64,000 nt of DNA. It comes from Neoscytalidium dimidiatum (Eukaryota > Ascomycota > Dothideomycetes > Botryosphaeriales > Botryosphaeriaceae). How positions within the stretch are numbered: the first letter of the stretch is position 1; each line of letters opens with the position of its first letter. Shown one piece after another: positions 13,091 to 23,628 of the stretch. The position numbers and the translations under genes were made by a program. A model generated the notes under the pieces. That model did not search any database and was not told the origin of the DNA. It was given only the letters and a program-made list of their open reading frames with translations. The DNA lies in NCBI GenBank assembly GCA_037367355.1, contig CM074699.1:1612001-1676000 (forward strand), written 5' to 3'.

Positions 13091-16000
13091 GCGGCGTTTG
13101 GCCTTGACGGTCAGGCACCGCAAACTTAAGCCTGGGCATCGGCTTTCCCGCTGGTGTCGTTACGAAGGACATGACACAAAACATTTTCCTAACGGCAAAG
13201 GCGATTTTTTCGTCTATTGAATGACGTCACGCTGGGCGGCTTCGGTAGACTGCGGCAGGTTCAAAAAAAAATCGGCTATTGGGAAGTAAATCTGGGCGTG
13301 TGGAAAAGAGTGCTCTAAAGCTTTTCTAAAAGTTTCAACTTTCTTCACCTTTTCCACAGCCTTCAATAGTAACGGCTGGCTGTTTTTGCGTTTAGCATCT
13401 TGCAGGATTAGCGATTTTCTACAGTAGTTTTCGAAATTTTCCTTTTTTTTTTCCTGGCTGGGTCGGCTTTTCGGAAGGGATTTGGGAAGGTGTGAAGGTG
13501 TTGGTGGACATTTTGCTTGAAGGAACTGACTACTGCTACTACTATTAAGGATGGGTGGGAGGGTCGCTTACTCTGCTCTCGTAAAGACCGAGCACGAGTG
13601 CTAACATTTACTGTTGCTGCTAGCTTTATCTGCTTGCTGCTATTAGTCCGAGTTCCTTTTTCTCTTTCATTTTTGGTCGTTTACTTTGTTGTAATTTCTG
13701 CGTTTCCGGAGGGTAAGGGAGACAGTTGACCTCGTCCTCACCTTTGCCCGTCCTTCGATTCTACAAAGGCGCGCTACAACACACACTACTACCAATCTTA
13801 TTACACGTAATAATTCTGTTCCCCACCACACTATCACTTTTTACACTACACACTTTTCCTTCGGCCTGTCATCTTAATACTCGTTAATAATTACCAAACC
13901 ACCTGATTTTCTTGTTAGTACGTACACCTGCTTCAATCGGATGGATTAGCGTATGCGGTGTAGGGCTGGGCCTCCCCATTTCCTCTCCCCTCTCTTTTAA
14001 TCAGAGGCATCGAGCCACATAGCTATCAAAACACAGAACACGTTACACCCGGAATTGCCTAGACCCGCTCACGGTGCTGCTGTATTGATGAAACGATTGG
14101 CTGGCGTTGGCAGTGGTTACATTCATGCGATAACCACCGCGTGTCCCGAGCGTTGGAGGGATGAACAGTTGCCCGCGGCCGCGGCCGCAGGCGCAGGATT
14201 GCTTCTCGTCTATTGCGTGGTTTTTCCTCTTCCTCCCTTCTGTTGCGAGAAAGAGAGAGAGCACGTTCAGAGCCCGGGTGGTTATTCGCGCATATCCCCG
14301 GCATTTTGTGTGATTTTTTTTTTTTTTTTTCGTTTTGGCATGTGTCAAGGCAAAAGGCGTGATGGTGTCAGCTCCCGCCCGCCTTTTCATCCGGTCGAAT
14401 CGATGGCCACGGGTCAAGGATTCGGGGGACATTTTGCCGTGGAAAGTGGCCAAGGGACGAAACGTGGACCTTGCGACCCTTGTATGCGTTCTCGCTCTTC
14501 TTTTGTATGTGTATGTGTGTGTGAGTGTGTCTCGACGTCTGGCTGGCCAGTCACGTCAAGTCAGTCGACCGATGATGGGACCTGACTGATTGACTGTCTG
14601 ACTGACTTGACTGACGCAGTCCTGGCCAAGGGCCAAGGCCGCCTAGCCAGCCTTGGGCCACAGCCCTGTAGGGCCGCGGGATGTCCGTGTGCCCGGTCCT
14701 GTCAGTGTTAGCGGGCCTTTTTGGCCTCTGTCTCTGTGTGTGTGCCTCTCTTCGTATGATGGAAGTGGGGTAAGAGGTGCGAGTGGAAGGACTGTGGGCT
14801 GGGCGGTGCGTTTTGGGAGATAACGAGATAGGCATGACACCGGTCAAGGACAGGCAAAGGCGTGGGCAGGTGGTCCCTCTCTCGCGTAGGTGGAGGAGTG
14901 GTGACGAGTCGGTCATCCTTTGAGCTACTGGAACTATTGGAATGCAGCTGCAGGCGGGGCTGGGGGGGTGAAGGACGAGACTATCGTGGCATAGTGTGGG
15001 CATTTGGCAGCGGAAGTGGGCAGCTGAGATGGAGTGATTTGGAGGTGGAGCAAGCGAGCATGCAGGAACGCGATTGTCAGACCGCAGGTTTCTTTTGGCT
15101 TTCTCTTTCCCTTCTAGAAGACGTGTAGAACTGGCGGTCGGGGAACTAGTTAGCGCGTGCGGGTCCGTTTGGGCTGCGGGAATATGGGGAAAGGCTGCAG
15201 TAGCCCGGTGTGGAGCTGCAGGAACTGGCGTGTGGCATCATCGTCACTGACTGGGCGGGCCGGGCGTAGGATGGTGGGTCTGGACCGCGGACTGGCAGGG
15301 CGATGGAGCGGAAATGGGGATCGGGTGTATCGGATATGGGTGCGGAGTGGAGATGGGGTGGAGGAGCGGTCTGGATTTTATTGCACAGCGGTATGCATGA
15401 TGATGGTGGTGATTCTGACTAGCGAGGCTGGCTGGGGTTGCGCGGAATGGCGGAGCGCGGGCGGGGAGGAGCGGATGGGTTCTGTGCTTGGAGCAGACGT
15501 TCATGCGTGTCTCTCTCGCTGTGCATGCGTGAATGAGTTGTACCGCCACAGAGAAGTGGCGGTCAATGAAGGCAGCATCTGCATCGAGTCCTCATCAATG
15601 CGCACTGCTGGTGCGCACTGCTGGTGCGCACTGACAGCGCCTTATGTCCGACACCGGCATTTCGGCATAGCTGGGTGTGGGTGCTGGTGCTGGTGCTGGT
15701 GCTGAGCATCGATTGCGTGCACAAGCTGTGTCGGCAGTGCAAGAGCTGGTGCTGAGCATGTGAAAGCGTGAAGATAGAGGGCGGCGAGACGAGTTGAGGT
15801 GAGGTTTGGTGGAAGGCGGCAGCCAGAGCGGACTGGCGCCGAAAACGGCCCCCACCTTGAGACTACACCACTACACTCAACACCAGGAATGCAGTTGCTA
15901 TCGCCCAGTGAACCGCCAGCTCAGGCAGTATCGACTGGCCGGTCCTGCTCGAACCCCAGATATGCTACACGCCGCCCTATCTAGCCCACCAATCTCTCTC

Positions 16001-16146
16001 AGACGCCCGCAATCCGCAATGGCGAGTCGTCGAGCTAGAAAGGAAAAAATTCTGTAGCTGTCTCGCGTAAATTTTCTTCTTCTTCACGTCCACCGGGGTC
16101 AGCGTACACGTCCTCGTTGTTTCCCTCTCGCTTGACGTTTCAGAAG
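13091..16146. other. Gene-free region between the Msn2-type gene and DPH6
   Basis: The first several hundred bases are T- and AT-rich and probably form the 3' UTR of the upstream gene. The rest has many short frames and simple repeats but no protein I recognise. Notable are a T-tract near 14318-14330, duplicated GTGCGCACTGCTG-like units near 15600-15632, and GGTGCT repeats near 15677-15700. The last 100 bases are the DPH6 leader. Confidence 0.5.
15677..15702. repeat. Short GGTGCT tandem repeat
   Basis: Four tandem TGGTGC-type hexamers lie in intergenic DNA. A related GGTGCTGAGCAT unit occurs twice, near 15695 and 15749, suggesting local slippage duplication. Confidence 0.6.
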
Positions 16147-18833
16147 ATGTCGTCCAAGCTCACGGTGGTCGCCCTCATCTCGGGCGGCAAGGACTCGCTG
16201 TTCGCCATCCTGCACTGCCTGAAGAATGGCCACGACGTCGTCGCCCTCGCCAATCTCCATCCGGCGCAAGCCGTCTCCTCATCGGTCGCCGACGAGGGCG
16301 AGGACCTCAACAGCTTCATGTACCAGACCGTCGGCCATACCATCATCCCGCTATACGAGCACGCCCTGAAACTGCCCGTGTACCGCCAACCCATCCTTGG
16401 CCACGCCGTGAACACCGACAAGGACTACCATCACCACTCCATACACCCCGCTGCCGCATCAGCTCCCCCGGCTCCCGCTGCCCTATCGATACGCCCAGAG
16501 CAACTGTCGCCACCATCACCATCATCGGCGCCCCGCCAGGTGGACGCCGCGGCCGCAGCGGCGGCGAAACTCACGGCCTCCGCCGCTGCTTCCGCGCCCT
16601 CCTCTTCCGCCGACGCCGACGACAGCGCCGCTACGGGCGAAGGAACCGTCTCGAATACGAGTCGCAACGACTCAGCCCTACGCTGTCAGGACCGCCGCCA
16701 AGCCGGTTTGCGTGATGACGGCGAGACACCGGGTGGCAACGTTGACGAAGACGAGGATGAAACCGAGTCCCTCCTCCCGCTCCTCCAGAAGGTTCTGGCC
16801 GCCCATCCCAACGTCAACGCCGTGTGTACGGGCGCCATCCTGTCCACGTACCAGCGCACCCGAGTCGAGTCCGTATGCGCCCGCCTCGGGCTCGTGCCGC
16901 TGGGCTACCTGTGGCAGTATCCGTCGCTGCCGCCGTATGCGGATGCCGCCCTGCTGCGCGATATGAATGCCGTTGGCCAAGATGCTAGGATCATCAAGGT
17001 CGCTAGTGGCGGCGTCGATCCAGGGTTTTTATGGCAAAATGTGGCCGATCAGAGAACGATCGAGAAATTGAGGCGGGCAGCCGCGAGGTTCGGTGGTGAG
17101 GGAGCCGTCTTAGGCGAGGGAGGGGAATTCGAGACTCTGGCCGTAGATGGACCAGGGTCTTTGTGGAAGGGTGGCAAGATCGAGGTAGATGTCGATGAAG
17201 AGGTTGTAACCGGAGAAGGTGGAAGCGCAGTGGTGAAGTTCAAGGGGGCGAGAGTGGTTGAGAAGGTGTCTGATGATGAGAGTGACCTGGGCAATCTACG
17301 GACTCCAGATCTCTTCGACACCGAATTTGAGGAGCTGGGTCGAAAGCTACTGTCAAACAGTCCTGAAATCACGACTGGCAGCAACACCGAGTCGATAGAC
17401 GAAAGTCTCGCATCGACCAAGCTCTCATCCGACACCGATCCTCCCATCCACGCTCTCCAACCGCAGACCACCCTCCATGATACCACTCTCTCCATCTCCA
17501 ACCTCACCGCCCCGCTCACCAATGACGAACCTATCCCGCCAACCACCCAACTCGAGAATATCAAATCCCACCTCCTCACCCTCCTCTCCACTCACTCCGC
17601 TTCCCCTTCCCACATCACCTCAACCACTCTCCTCCTCCGCTCCATGTCGCTCTTCACCCCCCTCAACCCCATCTATGGCTCTCTCTTCACCTCCGCCCCA
17701 ACCCACCCGCCCGCGTCACCATCGCCTGCGGCTCCTCCCTCCCGCCCGGCATCGACGTCAGCCTCTCCTGCACCGTCAACCTCCCCTCCACCTCCCCCAA
17801 CACTCCCCGCCGCGGCCTCCACGTCCAGTCCCGCAGCTACTGGGCTCCGGCCAACATCGGCCCGTACTCGCAGGCCGTCGCCGTGCCCGCTACTATCGTC
17901 ACCACGTCCTCTTCCTCCTCCGACGAACACCGCGCGGTCGAGATCGTCCACCTCGCCGGCCAGATCCCGCTCGTGCCGGCGAGCATGGAGACGGTCGCCG
18001 TAGCGGACGCGCCTTTTGCTGCCGCTGCTGCGACGAAGGCCGAGCCCGGAGACGCCTCGTTCGCCGTGCAGAGCGTGCTCGCGCTGCAGCACCTGTGGCG
18101 CGTGGGCCGCGCGATGGGCGTCGCGTGGTGGGCGTGTGGAACGGCTTTCGTGACCGCCGGCGGGGAGGGGCGGGCGCAGGTGGAGCGCAGGGCGCGGGTC
18201 GCGCGGGAGGCGTGGAGAGGGGTGCATGTGGGGTTGAGGCCGAGGAAAGAGGACGACGAGAGCGAGGAGGACGATGGCGGGGTGGATGTGTGGGATTTGA
18301 AGTTCGGGAACAAGGGCTTAGGTGCCGTCGTCCCGGAGGGGGATGGGAGGCCGAAGTTGCCGGATTTTGAGGGAGTGAGAGGGGTGGGTGAGGGCAACGG
18401 AGCGGAGGAGGGTGGTGACCTGGTGCCGCCGTGCGTTGTGGCGCAGGTTTTGGAGTTGCCGCGGGCCGTGGATATTGAGTGGACGAGCCCGGGTCTGACG
18501 GGCTGTGGAGACGTGGTGTTGAGGAGGTTGAGGGGCGGTAAGATGGGGCTTACGGTCCATGAGACGAGGGTTGCGGATGGGACGATGGCTTTCTACGCTG
18601 CTGGTGTGGAAAGTGAAGGTCAGTTGTGGGAGTTGGAAGAAGTTCTGCAGAGTGCCGATATACCAGTCGATAAAAGGATGTACGCGGTTTACTTAGCTAA
18701 GCCACTGCCACAGGATTGGATAGATACGGCGAAGCCAATGATCGTGCCTTGCAGCAGAGTCTGGGGTCCTGAAGGCAACGAGGTGGCTGCCGCTGTTATG
18801 GTGCGGTACTGTAAGAGCTCTGGCGGCAGATGA
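16147..18833 (+). CDS. DPH6: Diphthine--ammonia ligase (DPH6) with C-terminal RidA-like domains, apparent frameshift
   Basis: This is the last enzyme of diphthamide synthesis on elongation factor 2, an ATP-dependent amidation. The N-terminal PP-loop ATPase (ATP_bind_4) begins with ALISGGKDS, the pyrophosphate-binding loop at residues 10-17, and continues with the family-typical RQPILGHAV and a conserved GEGGEFETL block. A low-complexity Ala/Ser/Pro insert (about 16430-16680) precedes the second half of the ligase domain. The C-terminal half is YjgF/RidA-like (RSYWAPANIGPYSQAV, HLAGQIPLVP), the fusion typical of fungal DPH6. The frame changes near 17696-17700: upstream coding is in one frame, and from NPPARVTIACG onward in the -1 frame. 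No intron of workable size fits. One extra C in the CCCC run would restore continuity, so this is a sequencing error or a real lesion. Confidence 0.85.
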
Positions 18834-21031
18834 GGAAATCAGATGAAGTTCTGACAAGCTCTATTTCTGGCAATACCATGCTACGTATCTACTCTACTTA
18901 ATCTCACCGGTGATGAAGCTCCTCACTCAGTAAAGATAGTGCAACCAATCGGTCAACAAGATTGCCGAACTACAGCAGTCTATAAAGGATTGCAACAATG
19001 GTCAATCGGGGCATGGAATTTAGGTTGCAAAGACACCAAATCACTCTAGACCTGTCACAGCCAAACAAAAATGAGAGTTTTCGTCTTTCGATGAAGCGTC
19101 TGAAGCGCAACTTAGCTGGTGCAAGATGTACTGTGAAGATTTCATTGTGTTTCACTTTCCTAAAACTTCGGAAGGACAATATAAATACTCTCACCAAACC
19201 CATCGTCACAACGCAGGCACATGAATGGACATACTCTATATTTCAGAATAGCAACACATGTGGTAATCTGCAGCTCGTGACTAGAAACTCCTGGAGCTGT
19301 CTGCCCAGCCATGTCATTTGTTACTCCAGGTTTGAACTTAACTCTCTGAAGCTCCAAAGTTGCATGATACACACTTAACAAGGTGAACAAAGTTGCAGCA
19401 ATGTCAAATATCCCTTTTCGCTACTCTCGGGCGTGTAGCCGTCCCAATACGATGTGTGCCTGGAAGAAGAAGCGGCTTGCGGTCAATATACAGGTCTACC
19501 GTTATTATATCTCGTTAGTGTAAGCGAATCTGGAGCATTTCTAGGACTATATGGACCAAATGACACTCTGTAATGTCGCGTGACACAGCCATAGTCTTGG
19601 ATATTTAAAGCTGTCCCTAACAGATTAGAAATGATAATTCAAGGAAATGGGACGTCAATTAAAGGTCAACGCTCTGTATTTGCAAAATTTTACTACATAG
19701 TTTCTTTAAAGAATTCCATATCACAGTTCACCTGGTTCTTCCTGGGTCCTTTGAGGCACTGTAATGTAAAATCTACCATCGAGCAATGGTAGATTCACTT
19801 GCGTCTAACCACCAATTTCCAAAGGTGCTGGAATACAACAAAATCCATCGAATTCGCCTCTTAGCTATGACCAAATAATACTTTTTGTTTTAGTATTAGC
19901 AGGCAAACGCTAAGAGAAGTCAGGCAAGAAGGCGGAGCGAGTAAAACAGTTTCAGCAGATCTATAAAACAGTGCTGCTTTCAGAGCCTCGTTCATCCATC
20001 GAGGATTGTCCATGAAGCCGTGGATAGAAGATAGACTGTAGCAAAATTCGCACTTAAGTGGAATTAGATTTCTCTGTTCACCCTCGTATACATGTGTGAC
20101 TGGATCACTCACGGAGACGGTATAGTGTTCAGTGACGACACCTGATCTTGTGAGAACATCATGTATATATTGTTTGCGTTCCGGGAATCTACGGTATTCG
20201 AACCTCACCTCCCATTTCTCAAGCCTGAATTGCCGTAGCTAACTTTGGCGAGATAATCCTGCAAAAAAATGGCAAAACTGTGGGAGTTGGTGGAACACCC
20301 AGCACTGATAGCTCAGTGAGGGTTTGCGCTTACCTGCATTTTATGGCTTCTTGCCTCTCTCCTCCACTTTTCGTTCGGAAATTGGAAGCTACACAATTTG
20401 GAGCAGCCCCATCACGACTCAAGATTGCTGTCGCGCAGCAATGAAGTTCCAGAATACAGAAGACACCTACGAGTTGGCGCAACACCATCCAGCATAGATT
20501 TGACTCAGCTTAGTACGATGTTGTACTAAATTTTATTTAGCTTGACCGCATACTAGTGATGCTACCGAATGGAGGAATACTCAGAGAAGCCTCTGTAGTA
20601 GTAATACGCTGCTGTTGCCGTCCTATCGAGCGCAAAGATGCACCGGTGGCACTTGTAGAGGGAGACCCGTCAAATGAGCAAACATATTTATAAGATTTCA
20701 AACACCCAAGACCTGGATGCATACAGGAGAATGAATAGCGCAAACCATACTCCACCGTCTGCGGATGGGTGTGCTCGATGCACCGGCTAGGAGCCACTTA
20801 AATGGCAATATGAAACTTTGATTCCATATGCCATGAAGCCGTAACGAGAATCCATCTACCCATCCCATTTTTATTTTGATTTGCCCATGTCCCTAAACTA
20901 CCAGCGCCACGTTGATGCGAAAGAAAACCAGGGTATCAGCTGCCAGCTACGAGCACTACGTCAGGGGTAAGTCTTCTCTTTAAGCCATCACTACACTCCC
21001 ACCTCATCCCCCAATCCTCTATCCGTACCGT
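18834..21031. other. AT-richer gene-free island
   Basis: Composition is clearly more AT-rich than neighbouring DNA. Frames of 115 codons at 19861-20208 (-) and 126 codons at 18998-19378 (+) have no recognisable domain, and I could not join them into a gene. It may be decayed repeat or lineage-specific DNA; no terminal repeats or transposase motifs are visible. Confidence 0.45.
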
Positions 21032-22832
21032 TCACATGTCTTTCTGGCCCCCTACCTCCACCTGTATGTACTCCACCTCCAGCGTCTCCGAATCCACCAA
21101 CACCACCAACCCAGTTTCCTTGAATCTGGGTATCGCAATAAGCGTTACCCTCTGGCCAGCGGGCCCGTCAATCACCCTGGTACCGTATTGCGACTGATTT
21201 CCCGCAAAGTAGACATGCGGACAATCTTTTATGAGGAGGGGATCGTCGTCTTGGAAGGGGTAGCACCCTGGGGACACAGATCATCAGTATCAATCACACG
21301 TTTTGGAGTCAAATTTCTCGCTACGATGGGACGCGGGGAAAATTGCGGAAAAAGTAAACTCACATAGCGTATCCGGCGCAGTGGGCGCGTTGCACCTCCA
21401 CTTGAGCATGCTCTCCATCATGTCTAGCCGATCCTCGCTCTCGACGTACTTGAACACGTCGCTCACGGGCTGGCCGCCCGTGCCCAAGAATCTCCACCCC
21501 TCGACCTCGCCCTCCCAAGGATTCGTCACCAGGTCGAGTGTCAGCGCCTCGGTCTCCGGACTGCGCGCAGCCGGGCTCTTAGCGTACAAGCGCGCCTTCG
21601 GGAACAAAGCCGGGTGCAGCGGCTGCTGGGGGATCTGGACGTTCGCAGGGTCGGTCTGGCCGGGAAGCAAGGTTACGGGCATGCGGGGCAGGAGCTGGAC
21701 GAGGAAGTTGTCCAGGTGGTCCGACGGCGCGGCGTTGTAGGACGAAGCGTCGTAACCGTACTTCTTGCCACCGGGGCCGCCCTTCTTCGCGGCCGCCAGC
21801 TCCTCGCGCGACGGGATGGGGCAGGCGTTGGAGAGCGAGTCGCCCGCGATGATCAGCCGCGAGATGGCCGCCGCTTTCCGCTCGTCCTCCGGCCCGCCCA
21901 GCTCGCCCTCCAGCAGATCAGCGAGCAAGTCCAACCGTATCGACTCCTCGTGGGAGCCGGTAATCTGCAGGCCGCTAACCAGTGCTATCTTGCTGCCAGT
22001 GCCCCTCTTCTTGCTCTTGGTTTTCCCGCCCACGGCGCTCGCGCTGTCCTCCAGCTCCCAGCGCTCCGGCTGTCGCGGTAGACCCGCGACCCGGATTTCT
22101 GCAACGTCGAACACGCCGTCCGCATTTTCGGAGCCGATGGCTGCGATGATGGCACCGGTGACCAGCAGTTCGTCATCCAGGCAGCGGCCAGCGAGGCGGA
22201 GGCGGCCGGATTCGTCTTCGAGCATGATTTCGCGAGCGCCGTCAGGACTGATGTACTTCTCGCGGGGTGGCGGGGCGGATATCCAGTGCTATTTGGGACG
22301 ACATTGGTAAGCGACATCTTTGCTGTGCCTATCACATCGGTGAACATTGGCGTCATACTTCTTTTGAAATGTCGTCCAGCACCTTGGGCTTCAGCGGCAT
22401 CTCCATGTACACAGTGCCGACGACCCAGCACAGCTCACCCTGCCTGACATCTAGAACGCGGTCGACTTGTCGCGGCCTTTCACCACTGATCTGCTCAAGC
22501 ATCTTTGTATCAGCTGCTGGCACAGAGGACGGATTGGCGCGGTGGGGATACCTCAACGTCTTTCCAAGCCTCATGCGCTGTCCTCTCTACGATTGGCTTG
22601 AGCTGTACAAGGCGTAGAAAATACATGTCTGCATATTGTTGCACATAATGCCTGTCCTCGCCCTTGGGCAGCTCAAAAGTCGATAGCGGGGTGTATGCGG
22701 GGGCGTTCTCTCGTGAGGCTTTTGGGAAGTCGTCGACGGAGCTGTTTTTTTTTTTTTGCGTCAGCACTGCAAGAGACTGTGACGCTCATGTACGCACGAG
22801 GGAGGTGTTAGAAGGGCATCAGGGGCCGCCAT
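21032..22832 (-). CDS. POL31: DNA polymerase delta small (B) subunit, POLD2/Pol31/Cdc1 family
   Basis: Five exons (22798-22832, 22552-22741, 22359-22490, 21364-22288, 21032-21267) encode 505 residues. The B subunit is a nuclear scaffold of polymerase delta, with an OB fold and an inactivated calcineurin-like phosphoesterase fold. Visible family blocks: RVLDVRQGELCWVVGT and MEMPLKPKVL in the OB region, LIIAGDS, then the phosphoesterase region LLPGQTDPANVQIPQQPLHP. At the C-terminus splicing regenerates DTLWCYPFQDDDP from a codon split by the 96-base intron. The short first exon starting MAAPDALLTPPS is chosen because its donor joins in phase to SVDDFPKAS. The exon 2/3 junction was picked among in-phase options because VEISGERPRQVDRVLDV fits the family best. 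MluI-type boxes lie about 100 bases upstream. The family call is firm; only that one junction is open. Confidence 0.9.
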
Positions 22833-22914
22833 GATGGAACGGGGAAGCAAATGGCAAGGGCGGCGTGGACGAAGCGTGATGCATGCGAATTGCGGTAGTT
22901 CAGCGGGATGGACG

Positions 22915-22942
22915 TCGCGTCGCGCGGATTCAATTTACGCGT
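22915..22942 (-). promoter_or_regulatory. Two MCB-like elements upstream of the polymerase delta subunit gene
   Basis: A palindromic ACGCGT sits at 22937-22942 and an ACGCGA (minus strand) at 22915-22920, about 85-110 bases upstream of the start codon. ACGCGT is the MluI cell-cycle box bound by MBF (Mbp1-Swi6) before replication genes in yeasts. Function here is inferred from position and gene identity. Confidence 0.5.
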
Positions 22943-23628
22943 CGAGCGGCGGAGCACGCGCTTCTCCACCGACCGGGATGGATGCACACGGTTCCCCCAT
23001 GCACGTCATTAGGCGCCGCCAATCACACCGCATATTTATTGGCCACATCCGCAGAAGATGTTACATCTTCTCCCATTACTGTGCCCGGCTAACTTGGGTC
23101 AAGAATCAGTAAATTCACGATTGCTATGTCCGCCCAACTCTCGTCGGCCAATCACAAGCAGCATACAGAAAAAATAGACGGCCGACTACCTTTCTGAGCA
23201 TCCTGCTCCATGTTCCCCTAAGGTTAGTCCGCGTGGCCAAACTTCCGGCGCATGCAGTTCTGATACCTAGGTGATTCCCCCAGACTTCGAAGGGACCGTC
23301 CGCACTGCGAACGCAGTCGAGGTTCGGCATCGAAGTCTGACGGAGATTTGATCTTGCGCTTGGATGCTTCATAGCACTGCGACGACCGCCAGCAATGGAA
23401 GGGCATGCTGAGATTGTCGCGCTCTTATCTGTCCCATACGCGCGTATACAAAAGATCACTGAAAGACTGACGGGCCTCGAAATCCAGCCATCAAGAAGCA
23501 ATTTCCTCCATTGTTCAACCGTCGCCGTTGCGCCATCCATGCAGCCTTTATCTTTTTTTTTTACATCCCAACATTCGTGAGTAGAGTTATGTTACAAGAA
23601 TACATACCGTTCTGACGAGGAACGCCCT
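22943..23628. other. Intergenic region between POLD2 and CYM1 genes
   Basis: The far half is presumably the 3' flank of the CYM1 gene and the near half the POLD2 promoter. Short frames occur (138 codons at 23124-23540, -), none recognisable. Confidence 0.5.
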
